Part shown: one piece after another, positions 36,982 through 46,301 of the stretch | Numbering within the stretch: position 1 is the first letter of the stretch | How the letters are laid out: every line of letters begins with the position of its first letter | Assembly (NCBI RefSeq): GCF_007845635.1 | Contig: NZ_SELG01000035.1 | Span: forward strand, 61,863-125,862 | Length of the DNA: 64,000 nucleotides | Direction: 5' to 3' | Origin: Apibacter muscae | GTDB lineage: Bacteria; Bacteroidota; Bacteroidia; Flavobacteriales; Weeksellaceae | Notes under the pieces: model-generated | Databases searched by the model: none | Seen by the model: only the letters and a program-made list of their open reading frames with translations | What the model was told of the DNA's origin: nothing | Position numbers and translations under genes: made by a program

Positions 36982-37525
36982 TATTCAAGGTTTTTGTTTG
37001 GATTGTATAGCGTAAGATTCCTGTTTGATCTGTGGTTTTGTCCTTATATAAAAATTTTATTTCTTGCTGGTCACTTATTATTTTATGGAACTTTCGTTGT
37101 TGGTAGGGATAAATTTTCTGAAATAGTTCTTTTTTTTCTATATCTACTATATAAATCGCTCTTTCATGTAGGACTACTAAGTGGTTGGAGATAAAAGTAT
37201 TCATAAGGAAGTGATTATTGGCTCCGGTTTCTATGTTATACTTTTCTAGTTCTAATGTTTCTGTGTTTAGTAGTAGTAATCCATAGGGAATGTATAAATA
37301 GTTTCCTTTTGCAGATTCCAGCTCAAAATTTTCGAGATTGGAAGGCAATCCACAAAATTTATTTTCATAGTCTAAATATTTGTGATGGAAAATAGTATTA
37401 TTCCTATATAATCTGAATCTCCACAGGGTTAAACCATTCAAGGGTTCATCAAATTCTGTAGCTACTAATTTGATGTTATGGAACTTAGATTGAAAAGTAT
37501 GGGAGGTTTCTAAGGCTAAGGACAT
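36968..37525 (-). CDS. Hypothetical cytosolic protein, candidate immunity gene
   Basis: 185 aa with no signal peptide. Strand-rich sequence such as YIPYGLLLLNTETLELEKY and VVLHERAIYIVDIEKKELF looks like a few propeller blades, distantly in the style of the 322-aa paralogs. It lies between the 154-aa gene and the nuclease toxin, and overlaps the latter's start by 14 bases (AACAATGAGCAAGC), so translation is probably coupled. It could be an immunity protein left by an earlier toxin. No family recognised. Confidence 0.55.
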   Translation of the reverse strand: MSLALETSHTFQSKFHNIKLVATEFDEPLNGLTLWRFRLYRNNTIFHHKYLDYENKFCGLPSNLENFELESAKGNYLYIPYGLLLLNTETLELEKYNIETGANNHFLMNTFISNHLVVLHERAIYIVDIEKKELFQKIYPYQQRKFHKIISDQQEIKFLYKDKTTDQTGILRYTIQTKTLNNEQA

Positions 37526-37708
37526 AATGTTGGGGTAATTTTATTTAATTATTATATTAAGCGGACATTCAGAAAGATTTTTTCGTAATTCCGAGTGAAG
37601 TTGTTCATATATTTAATTGATTGGTAATTCTTTAAATATAATTATCTAATTGATAATGAATAACTTCTTTTATTTATATATTAATGCACCATGGGTTAAG
37701 TTATTTTT

Positions 37709-38173
37709 TTAGTCTTCTGTAAGTTCAACTTTACAAATATTATGAATATATAACTGTCCTTCAAATTTGCCTGCCCCCCTATACATATCAGGTAATTTTA
37801 TATTGAAAATAATAAGATAGGTTCTATTTTTAACGGTTTTCATTGCTATTTCTAAATTTTCAAAATCATCATAGTATGCAATCATATTACTATCTCTATT
37901 TTCTATATTATGAATTTTTCTTAATTGTATATTAAATTTATTTTGTATTTCAATTAGATCAGAATTAGAAAAATACTCCCAATATAGACCTTTTACTATT
38001 GTTTTTTCAGAATTCCCAATTAAATCAACACTTATTTCTTCATCATCAATTATTTTTATGACAAACTTAAAAGGAAATTCTTGTCTTATATAATTTGTTA
38101 TATCTATAATTTGTTGTACATTATATTCAATACCACTGATTGAAAACTTTTTATATTCATCAATAATTTTCAT
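37709..38173 (-). CDS. Candidate immunity protein for the TNT-like toxin
   Basis: 154 aa, acidic, cytosolic, with no known motif. It starts 11 bp after the stop of the 1619-aa TANFOR/TNT protein, on the same strand. It shows no obvious relation to the mycobacterial TNT immunity factor. A truncated second copy of its first 37 codons lies at 28110-28223. Its role is inferred from position, the consistent organisation of the locus, and the duplication. Confidence 0.65.
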   Translation of the reverse strand: MKIIDEYKKFSISGIEYNVQQIIDITNYIRQEFPFKFVIKIIDDEEISVDLIGNSEKTIVKGLYWEYFSNSDLIEIQNKFNIQLRKIHNIENRDSNMIAYYDDFENLEIAMKTVKNRTYLIIFNIKLPDMYRGAGKFEGQLYIHNICKVELTED

Positions 38174-38184
38174 TTTTCATTTTT

Positions 38185-41100
38185 TTATTTAATATTAATC
38201 CATTTCCCATTACGATATTCCATCCTTTCTACTATCTCTATTATACCATTTTCAAATAATTTAGATAACTCCTGTGAAGACTTCACCTGTTCTCCCAATC
38301 CCTGCTTGCCAAACCATGGAATAACATCTCCATATTCAAAACTTATACTTTCTGGAACATTAGATTTAAATTTAAATTTAATATAATTAGTTCCTTCGCT
38401 AATATTCCACTTTAATGCTCGTGAATCATAAGTGAAATATAAATCAGAAATACCTTCTTTTCCATAAACAGGACTAGCAAATGTTCCTGTAATTTTGCCA
38501 GGTCCTTGGAATCTATCAAATACCTTCTCAGAAAGTTGATTTCCCTTTTCTATTTTCAAAATGGATTTAGTTCCATTAAATGGAGGCCACCCATCATTTA
38601 AATTATTTTCTTTAAATAACTTATATAATTCCTCCCATTTTTCTTCACCCCACAGTTTATATGATTGTTTGGCTAAATTAGCATTTTGTCCTTTAGCAAA
38701 GTCGCTTACTGTTAAAATAAAGTCTTCATATTTTACATTTTTATATATAGTATTTTCAAGTTTCCCTATATACCCTAAAATCTTCCAAGCTTGGGCTTGT
38801 TCTTCAAGTAATTTCTTTTCATTGGTTACAAATTTCCCTTCTTTTATTGCTTTTTCGTATTCTAAAAGCCACTTTTCAAAATACCCATCCATAGACTTTC
38901 TAAGGCTTAAATTGCTCTCTAATAATTTCCTAATGTCCGGTGAGATACTTTTTGTAAAAGAGACTACTCCTTGTGTAGTATTTTTAACTGCAATAAGTAC
39001 CATGGCACTATTGTATATTTGTACTGCTCTTCCTGCATTGGAATTAGGATCTATTGCAGTGGTATTTACTCCTATATTTCCTATAGCTCCGGCTACCTCT
39101 AATAAAGCCCAACTTCTTTTTACCCAATGTACTTTAGTTGCTAAAGCTGTTCCTCCACTGGTAGCTATAGTAGCTACATCTAGGGTAGTCATTACATATT
39201 TAGATAATAAATCCTGGAATTCTTTTTCTTTTTGATATGCTAAAAAGACAGCCGGCACTAGATAATTCTCCTTACCTGCTGAAAAATTACCATCCAAAGC
39301 AGCAGCTACTAATGGCAATTCTTTATCTCCTGTTATTAATACTGGGTCTAATAAATTCAATTCGGTTATATCTTCTACTGTGTTATAAGAAGCAATATTT
39401 ATATGCCCAACAACATTGGGAGATATTAATTGTTGTTGATAAATTTTAATCTTATTATTAGTTAACTCTCCTCTAAATCGGAAGGAATTAAATTTAATTA
39501 AGTAAGGGATTTTTCCTTCTACTTTAACTGTTTCTATATCAGAAAAAGGTTTAGGGTTTAAATTTATAATCTGTCCTTGTAATTTTGAGCTTCCAATTTC
39601 ACCAAAACGGTCTTTGTAAAAATTCGGATTACTATTATATATTTTTATTAATAAGTTTATAAAATGAGTAAAATTATTATTATCCCAAGGATTTATAGAT
39701 CGATCATTTAACTCATCAAGTAAGTGTAATAAAACTTTATTATTATTTTCTTCTAAATAGGATAAAAATTTTAGTTGACTCTTCTCTAACGTAATGGCTT
39801 TTATTAACTTTAATAAGGCATTTTCCGAATTTTCTTTTAATGTTTTTTGGCTTTGTATATTATTAAAAGCTGCAATAATAGTCGTATAGTTTAACTGTTT
39901 CAGCTCATTTAGATCGGTTGCGTTAACTACTTTTATTAACTTAGTTATATCCTCGGTACTGAGTTTTTCTTTTAATGAGACTTCTTCAACTTTTTTTACT
40001 AATTCTTCCTTATTTTGCTGAGATTTTTTTCTGTATTCTTTATTTCTTTCTATTATAAAATTTATTGCCTTAGTAGCTTTTGATGGCAACTGATCGGACG
40101 GACCTTCAGTAAATATCCATTTTCCATTTTTTCCATATTTTTTTTCATATTGCGTTTTAGCTGACGAATTGTGTTTAAATTCTTCTATACGCTTTCCATC
40201 TTCATCCCAAACTTCAATTAGTAACTGTGAATATTTTTCTGACTTAAAATCATAATACGAAAAATAGTAAATGTATCTTATTCCCTTTTCTAAATAAGGT
40301 ATTGAAATCCAGTGAGATACATAAGCCGCCCCCTCGTTTTTATCGTCAAACCAACCGATATGGAGTTGCGGATTTTGAATGGCTGTCCAATCCTGACGGC
40401 TTAGCTTAGTTCCCTGTCCGTAATCCATTAACAGATCTGTTTTCCCTTGGGGAACTTCTTGCGGATGTTTCAGGCTGTATACCCCATGCCCCAGCTCATG
40501 AGCGTAGGTTCTAAGATTACTATTCTTAAAAACATATCCAAACTGCCTGCCCAAGGGCATAAACCCGATTTCTCCGCTACTGGCTGATTTCTCGGTAATT
40601 AACAGATAGTAGGTAGACGGATCAAACTCCGGCAATTCTCTTACCTTTTGGTTTATTTGCTGTTGTTGTTCGGTATATTGGGCTAGGGCTCCACTTTTAT
40701 CTGTCGTTATTGTATTGCCTTCCAGAGATAAAACTTCGGATAAATCCAGACTTTCTCCTACGGTAAAGATCCCACCTGCCGGATGATAAACCTGATTCAG
40801 ATACTTTTCTAATTCTTGCGAAGCAGGCAACTGGGCTTTTTTATCTAGTTTTACCAATACCACCCGTGCCGGCTCTTGATCGGTGATATGTACCAAAATA
40901 AAAGCTCCGGCAGTTTGGTATTTTCCTTTCTGTTTAATAATGGCCTGTACTTCTTCCTCGGCATTGTTGAATCGTCCTTCCAGCGTTAGCTTGTATTGCC
41001 CAGAACTTATTTTCTCAGATTTTATGGCTACTCCGTCTTGGGTTCGGAAAATAAGACTATCCGCATTTACTGAAGTATCTTCTAGTACTACATTGGCCAA

Positions 41101-43044
41101 CAAATAATCCGTATTTCCATTTTTCACTGCTTTGTAGGGCAGGTAGTAATTAGGATCTATTTTTTTATAGTTTTTACGTACTTCTTCCGGATCGTTTTTC
41201 TCTACAGCATCAAAAGCATAACGAGAATCCGATGCTTGGGTAAAGCTTACTCTGATGCCCTGGGCGGTTAACTGCGTAATGCTTCCTTTAGCATCTACCC
41301 CTTCGGTAGTTTTAGGATTGGAAGCTCCTGCTTCGGATAAGATCCCTCCTTCCGTAACATTCCCCTTTTCATCTATGGTATATACCTTTCCGTTACTATC
41401 CACCAATTGATAGTCTTTGCCTAAAGGATATTCTACGGTTTCTCCGTTTTCTCCGATAATGAGTATCTTATCGCCTTGTACAATGATTTCTTTTACCGGG
41501 AAGTTTACTTCTATATCATTTTTCCCATCTCGGCCTTCTCCTGTTAGGGTACCTACATCCGACATGCCTCCCCAGCTAGGATCGTAAGTGGTATTGATAA
41601 CCCCGCTAAACAGTTGGTAATCCGTATTGATTTGTATTCCTCTGAACTCAACAGCGATCCGTGTGTCTGCAAAGTATGGAACCGTAATATATCCGGTTCC
41701 GTTATAAACCCCATTTTGTCCGCTAACTTGTTTTACCTTAACCGTAAAGTCTCCGGCAGAAAAACTTTCATTTACGGCAAGATTCAGCAACGGATTTTTA
41801 TTGGTAATTTTTATTTCGGGCTGTATGCCACAGTTATAAGAGGAATCTTTACTTCCCTTTTTTTCCGGAAGGGTAAATTGTTGCAAACCGGAATAAGTAT
41901 AGTGTTGGGTTAATCCGGTCAGCGGTTCACAGGTTCCGCCCACTCTAAATTCATACGTTGCTCCGGGTTCTAATTCACTGACTTGTACCTGATTATTTTG
42001 CGTATAAACATCAAACCATTCGGCTCTAGGGTTTCCTTTTTTACGGTATTGAACATGGTATTTATGGTGTTGCGGACGTCCCTGCCAATATAGTTTTACC
42101 CTTTGGCTACTGAGGGCTTCGCTTAACAAAAAGGTAGGAGTCTCGCAACCGGTACTGTATGTAAAGTAATAAATTTCGCTATATCCGTTATTTTTAAAAA
42201 CATGATTCTCGGATAATCCGTTGGAAGAAACCGCTTGTACCCTCCAAGCATAGGTTTTGCCCGGGATAAGTGATGGATTAGCCATGGTGTACAATAAAGT
42301 AGTGCCATAGGTTTCTTGTGTATAATAATCCGGTGAAGAAAGGAAAGCGGCCCGTGGGTCTATCTGATTGTCCCATAGTTCTCTAAGTTGAAAAAGGTAA
42401 CGGGTGTTCGGGGCATTGATATGGCGGGGCATCCACTGAAAAATTAGGTTTTGTGGAGTTCTTTCCTGTATATTTTCGCCATTTACCGGTAAATTCAGCA
42501 AAGGAGGCTCATTTTGCACGATGTAGAGAGGAACCGTACTTTTTTGAGATAGTTTTTCGTTTGTCAGAAAATCGTAAACTTCCCAAGAAAATAAATACAT
42601 TCCTTCGTTGAGCGGTCGGCTGTATTGGGCAGAATTTATGCCTTGTAAGTTTTGAAATTCAAAATAGGCACGTAGGTCTATACTTGAGAATTCTTGCATT
42701 ACCCCACCGGTCAAATAAATATCCGGAGCTCCTACTACATAATCTTGAGAAACGGCTTTAAAACCACTTCCTTCTATATAAAGTTTTAATTTTACTTTAC
42801 GGTTTACAACATGAATGTCCTGCATAAGCAACCGCAGGGTAAATTTATTTTCCGTACTTAGTGCATAATCACTAAGCTGGGGGCTATAGGGAGGGACGTA
42901 GTAATGGTTTACTTGTACCGGGTATACTTGTGCTTGTATAAAACCGTAAAGAAAAAAGAGAAAGAAAAGTATATTTTTTCTCTGGCTTTGTTTCTTTTTA
43001 TTTTCTTTATATAGAGTATTCATAGTAGGAAGATCCATTTTCAT
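38185..43044 (-). CDS. TANFOR-type secreted protein with zinc-protease motif and C-terminal TNT-like NADase toxin domain
   Basis: 1619 aa. Signal peptide, with cleavage near residue 38 (mature QVYPVQV). Residues about 39-290 match the TANFOR-type region I recall from Bacteroidota (VQVNHYYVPPYSPQLSDYAL), followed by a fibronectin-III-like stretch (about 300-385). A zinc-protease motif HELGHGVYSLKH occupies 849-860, with a following LLMDYG turn. The region about 1280-1370 is hydrophobic and helical (DVATIATSGGTALAT), as in pre-toxin linkers. The last 135 residues resemble the tuberculosis necrotizing toxin: WPPFNG from 1486, DRFQG, and PWFGKQGLGEQ, with Gln1586 at the place of the catalytic Gln of TNT. 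TNT destroys NAD+. No T9SS sorting domain is present. It lies 5 bp after the outer-membrane barrel gene and 11 bp before its candidate immunity gene. Confidence 0.8.
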   Translation of the reverse strand: MKMDLPTMNTLYKENKKKQSQRKNILFFLFFLYGFIQAQVYPVQVNHYYVPPYSPQLSDYALSTENKFTLRLLMQDIHVVNRKVKLKLYIEGSGFKAVSQDYVVGAPDIYLTGGVMQEFSSIDLRAYFEFQNLQGINSAQYSRPLNEGMYLFSWEVYDFLTNEKLSQKSTVPLYIVQNEPPLLNLPVNGENIQERTPQNLIFQWMPRHINAPNTRYLFQLRELWDNQIDPRAAFLSSPDYYTQETYGTTLLYTMANPSLIPGKTYAWRVQAVSSNGLSENHVFKNNGYSEIYYFTYSTGCETPTFLLSEALSSQRVKLYWQGRPQHHKYHVQYRKKGNPRAEWFDVYTQNNQVQVSELEPGATYEFRVGGTCEPLTGLTQHYTYSGLQQFTLPEKKGSKDSSYNCGIQPEIKITNKNPLLNLAVNESFSAGDFTVKVKQVSGQNGVYNGTGYITVPYFADTRIAVEFRGIQINTDYQLFSGVINTTYDPSWGGMSDVGTLTGEGRDGKNDIEVNFPVKEIIVQGDKILIIGENGETVEYPLGKDYQLVDSNGKVYTIDEKGNVTEGGILSEAGASNPKTTEGVDAKGSITQLTAQGIRVSFTQASDSRYAFDAVEKNDPEEVRKNYKKIDPNYYLPYKAVKNGNTDYLLANVVLEDTSVNADSLIFRTQDGVAIKSEKISSGQYKLTLEGRFNNAEEEVQAIIKQKGKYQTAGAFILVHITDQEPARVVLVKLDKKAQLPASQELEKYLNQVYHPAGGIFTVGESLDLSEVLSLEGNTITTDKSGALAQYTEQQQQINQKVRELPEFDPSTYYLLITEKSASSGEIGFMPLGRQFGYVFKNSNLRTYAHELGHGVYSLKHPQEVPQGKTDLLMDYGQGTKLSRQDWTAIQNPQLHIGWFDDKNEGAAYVSHWISIPYLEKGIRYIYYFSYYDFKSEKYSQLLIEVWDEDGKRIEEFKHNSSAKTQYEKKYGKNGKWIFTEGPSDQLPSKATKAINFIIERNKEYRKKSQQNKEELVKKVEEVSLKEKLSTEDITKLIKVVNATDLNELKQLNYTTIIAAFNNIQSQKTLKENSENALLKLIKAITLEKSQLKFLSYLEENNNKVLLHLLDELNDRSINPWDNNNFTHFINLLIKIYNSNPNFYKDRFGEIGSSKLQGQIINLNPKPFSDIETVKVEGKIPYLIKFNSFRFRGELTNNKIKIYQQQLISPNVVGHINIASYNTVEDITELNLLDPVLITGDKELPLVAAALDGNFSAGKENYLVPAVFLAYQKEKEFQDLLSKYVMTTLDVATIATSGGTALATKVHWVKRSWALLEVAGAIGNIGVNTTAIDPNSNAGRAVQIYNSAMVLIAVKNTTQGVVSFTKSISPDIRKLLESNLSLRKSMDGYFEKWLLEYEKAIKEGKFVTNEKKLLEEQAQAWKILGYIGKLENTIYKNVKYEDFILTVSDFAKGQNANLAKQSYKLWGEEKWEELYKLFKENNLNDGWPPFNGTKSILKIEKGNQLSEKVFDRFQGPGKITGTFASPVYGKEGISDLYFTYDSRALKWNISEGTNYIKFKFKSNVPESISFEYGDVIPWFGKQGLGEQVKSSQELSKLFENGIIEIVERMEYRNGKWINIK

Positions 43045-43049
43045 TAGGT

Positions 43050-44858
43050 TTAATTGTTGTTGGGTTTCCCCTTCGGAGAGCCTAGGTCAAAAGAATAACC
43101 ATAGCCAAAGGTTACTGTTAGTTCATTTAAATCAGCAGTAGTTCCTCCACTTTTAATGAGGTAAATACCGGTTAAATTAAAATTATGTTTTTTAAATAAA
43201 GTATAAGTAGCTCCGCCTCTCAGATTTATTATTTGGCTATTGGCTTGTTTACTTTCCGAGGTGTTGTAAGAAACTCCTATATTGGTATTCAATGTTTGGT
43301 TCAACAGTTTTTTATTTAGAGTTACAGAAGGCCCCCAAGATCGGGAATCGTTATCGGTAATATCTACATAAGTATAATTAAGCAAGGTGCTTATACTTAA
43401 GTTTTTTTGTGGAAAGGTTAGGTTATAGGCGGTACTAAAATTATGAAAGTTGCTAGCCTGCCCTCTGCGTATAACACCATCTGTTTTATTCGCACTAGCG
43501 GCTAAGGAATAATTAAAGTTAAAATTTTGAGAAAGTTTATCCTTAGCCGAAATATTCCAATTGGCATTTATATTGGCATTTTGCGACAATTGCTCATAGC
43601 GAAACGTCTGTAAATATTCTTGTTCAGGATCGTAATAATGATTGATCTGATCAAACTGGTTTAATCGCTGGTTGGTATAAGTGGTAAAATTGGAATAAGA
43701 ACCGGTGAAGTTTAGTTTTTCTGAAAGTTGAAGCGATGCATTTACGGCTCCTACGATTCTTCTGGTATTTTGCTCTTTGGTGTTTTCTAAGTTGTCTCTT
43801 TGGTAGCCTAGATTAAAAGCTATATTTAACCGATCGTTTAAAAATGGGCGGGAACCGTGTACGGTAATATTTTCAAAATCATTGGTAAAATAATAGGCCC
43901 CTAGGGTTTCATAGCCCGGGTCTACCCTTTCGTACCCTACGCCCCATTGCATCTTTTCCACCCTAAATTCCAATCCGGCTTTATAAGCACTGTAATATTG
44001 GGTACTATTCTTAGGATTTCCTATGAATAATCCGGACAAACCTCTTCGGTATGAGGAAGAAGCATCCCGCGTGTCTCGGGTTATAGCAGAAGAACCATAT
44101 TCTGCACTTAGCTTTATATCCTTGGTTATAGCTAATTCTCCGCCTAAACTAAGGGCTAGATTTTCCTTAGGGGTTACCCCTCTATCATCCGGGATATAAG
44201 GCAGAGAATTCTTTTCATCTCTTCCATAAAAACCGGAAAATTGGATTTTATAAATTTCCTTTTCCCAGGAAGTTTTTACTCCGTATCCCATTCTTCTAAA
44301 AGTGGGTAGGGTTTGAGGTTGAAACTCATCAGGTTTTACGGCTTTTAATAGTTGCCCTCCCATAACACTTATATTTAGGGGACCTTCAGGGGTAAGCTCC
44401 AATCCTGCTCCGGTAAATTGATGCCCGTCTAAAGTGTAGGGAGAAAAACTCATGGAAGCATCTCCAATATGGGCAGTGATCCATTTCCACTTAGGGTGAA
44501 TGCTTAGTCTGTTAAACTTATAGGGTACTTGATAGTTTAATTCATTTCCCTGATTGGTAAGACTGTAAGAAATAGGCATGGAAAATGTCAGCCAACTTAA
44601 ATTAATATTCCCTTGCAGATAGTAGGTAAAGGGTTCTCTTGAACTTCGTTGATTGGAATTATAAAACACACTATTGGCTGTTACAGCTCCATTTATTTTT
44701 AAATCTGTCGCTTGAGACATTGCTTCAAAGTCTAAATCCTGGGCTTGCAAACATCCTCCCAAAAAAAGACCTATTCCCGATAGGACATATTGTATGCGTA
44801 AAAAATAAGTAGAGATTCTCCTTATTCGTTGTTTGTTCTTAGTAGTAGTTATTTTCAT
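43050..44858 (-). CDS. Outer-membrane beta-barrel protein of the TANFOR operon
   Basis: 602 aa. Basic N-terminus and hydrophobic signal (ISTYFLRIQYVLSGIGLFLGG), mature part near QDLDF; a Cys at 36 leaves a lipoprotein reading possible. The body is a series of alternating aromatic beta-strands (FTYYLQGNINLSWLTFSMPI, KIQFSGFYGRDEKN, LNFTGSYSNFTTYTNQRL), typical of a large outer-membrane barrel, with a strand-rich end (TVTFGYGYSFDLG). It has no TonB plug or POTRA domain that I can see. Its position immediately before the toxin gene makes it a candidate for export, surface anchoring or reception of the TANFOR protein, but that is inference. Confidence 0.7.
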   Translation of the reverse strand: MKITTTKNKQRIRRISTYFLRIQYVLSGIGLFLGGCLQAQDLDFEAMSQATDLKINGAVTANSVFYNSNQRSSREPFTYYLQGNINLSWLTFSMPISYSLTNQGNELNYQVPYKFNRLSIHPKWKWITAHIGDASMSFSPYTLDGHQFTGAGLELTPEGPLNISVMGGQLLKAVKPDEFQPQTLPTFRRMGYGVKTSWEKEIYKIQFSGFYGRDEKNSLPYIPDDRGVTPKENLALSLGGELAITKDIKLSAEYGSSAITRDTRDASSSYRRGLSGLFIGNPKNSTQYYSAYKAGLEFRVEKMQWGVGYERVDPGYETLGAYYFTNDFENITVHGSRPFLNDRLNIAFNLGYQRDNLENTKEQNTRRIVGAVNASLQLSEKLNFTGSYSNFTTYTNQRLNQFDQINHYYDPEQEYLQTFRYEQLSQNANINANWNISAKDKLSQNFNFNYSLAASANKTDGVIRRGQASNFHNFSTAYNLTFPQKNLSISTLLNYTYVDITDNDSRSWGPSVTLNKKLLNQTLNTNIGVSYNTSESKQANSQIINLRGGATYTLFKKHNFNLTGIYLIKSGGTTADLNELTVTFGYGYSFDLGSPKGKPNNN

Positions 44859-44906
44859 AGATGGCAGTTCTATTCTTTATCCTCCTTTTCTCTTCAATAA
44901 TTTTAA

Positions 44907-46274
44907 TTATTTTGCTGTTTTCTGAACTTTTATATCGCAGATAATAAAAGATTCCTCTCCTTGATTCACCATTTGATTGATTTTTATGGCTCCTTTTCTT
45001 CCATCTTGGGTTTGAAAAAGAATGACCCGAGGGGTTGTATTTCCAAATCGTTGAAGTCCTGCAGGATTTTCTTGTGGAGTAAGAGATTGAAGTAAATGAT
45101 CGTCACTCATACCTTCAAATTGCTCCGGGGAAAGAAGGGTACCGCAATTGCATAATTCTTGGGAGTTAACAAAAATGGTAGGTTGCGCATTGGGTAGGGT
45201 TGGAAATCCTTCGGAGGAAACTTTATTGGGAGATACAAATTTGTTATACGTAAAGGCAGGACTCAACCCAAAGAAAACCAAATCAATCTGATTACTATTA
45301 GTTTCATTTACTTCTTGTGCCGTATAGCTCCGTTGCATTACTGTAGAAAAAAAGGCTCCTTGGGTATTTTGTGTATGTGCGGAATGAGTCCCTAATTTTA
45401 TATTCTTAAATAATCTTAGGTTCGTATCTTTATAAATGGTTATTGTTTGCTCAGACACGGATTGGCTACTTCCGTTATCTGTTTCTAATTTTATAGTATA
45501 TGTTCCCGGATTTTGATATACTACGGCCGGTTCTTTTTCTGTAGAAACGGAAGGGGTAGCTCCCTCAAAAGTCCATAAATAAGCAGTTGCATTCTTAGAT
45601 TGGTTTTTCAGTTGAAGGCGCACCGGGGCTTGGTAGTCATTATCAAATAAACTTACTTCCCAATGAAATAAGGAACTTATATTATCGGCTACGGTTATTA
45701 TTTTTGATGATCTTTCTTTCTTATTTCCATTATCTACGGTTAGGGTTATTTTATGTTCTCCGGGAGTGGAAAAAATAACCACCGGAGGTATTTTTTCGGT
45801 AGAAATAGAAGGCATCCCCCCTTCAAACTCCCATAAATAAGTAAATCCTATCCCTTCTGTGTTATTTTGTAATTCTACCTGAACCGGAGGATAATTGGCT
45901 TGATTATTTATAATCTGCGCAGAAAAATCAATTTTTATGGCATCATAGATCCGTATGGTTTCAGTATAAGTATCTTTCCCTCCATCTTTGTTGGTTACGG
46001 TAAGACTTATGGTATATTCTCCCGGAGTTTCATAGGTGATGGTTCCTGGATTTTTCTTATGGGAAGAACTAGGAATTGCTCCTTCAAAACTCCACTCCCA
46101 ATTTTCGGCTCCTTCGGATTTGTCTAGTAGATGAATTTGTACAGGTATGGAATAATTTTCTTGTACATATTCTAACTCAAAAGCTGCTTTTGCTTCAATT
46201 ATGCTATCTTTATAGCAGGATTGAAGGGTTATCATAATACCTAGTAGGCAAAATAAATATTTCTTTAATTTCAT
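44907..46274 (-). CDS. Lipoprotein with three PKD domains
   Basis: 455 aa. A lipobox-type signal ends in LQSC with Cys20, so a lipid-anchored protein. Three PKD domains follow, at about residues 30-110, 120-195 and 205-280, each with an ENWEWSFEGA/TYLWEFEGG/AYLWTFEGA strand, a P-S-x-S/T-x-x-K/E-x-P segment and a PGxYTI/PGEHKI turn. The C-terminal 170 residues (NIKLGTHSAHTQNTQGAFFS, FVNSQELCNCGTLLSPEQ) are of unknown type. PKD modules usually mediate protein or polysaccharide contacts at the surface. It sits within the operon, 27 bp after the 1148-aa gene. Confidence 0.75.
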   Translation of the reverse strand: MKLKKYLFCLLGIMITLQSCYKDSIIEAKAAFELEYVQENYSIPVQIHLLDKSEGAENWEWSFEGAIPSSSHKKNPGTITYETPGEYTISLTVTNKDGGKDTYTETIRIYDAIKIDFSAQIINNQANYPPVQVELQNNTEGIGFTYLWEFEGGMPSISTEKIPPVVIFSTPGEHKITLTVDNGNKKERSSKIITVADNISSLFHWEVSLFDNDYQAPVRLQLKNQSKNATAYLWTFEGATPSVSTEKEPAVVYQNPGTYTIKLETDNGSSQSVSEQTITIYKDTNLRLFKNIKLGTHSAHTQNTQGAFFSTVMQRSYTAQEVNETNSNQIDLVFFGLSPAFTYNKFVSPNKVSSEGFPTLPNAQPTIFVNSQELCNCGTLLSPEQFEGMSDDHLLQSLTPQENPAGLQRFGNTTPRVILFQTQDGRKGAIKINQMVNQGEESFIICDIKVQKTAK

Positions 46275-46301
46275 AGTCTAGTTGTACTTAATTAGCCGTT
46301 T

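Noticed and set aside
28110..38173. CRISPR array as an explanation of the regular repeats
   Set aside because: The repeats are 100 to 1000 bp long and coding; there are no short evenly spaced repeats or cas genes anywhere in the window.
38561..39235. 224-codon open frame on the plus strand inside the TANFOR gene
   Set aside because: It is antisense to the conserved toxin-linker region and has no promoter or coding-like composition; a shadow of the real gene.
40460..40500. Classical metzincin assignment of the HELGH motif
   Set aside because: The third histidine is one residue too far for HExxHxxGxxH, so I only call a zinc-protease motif.
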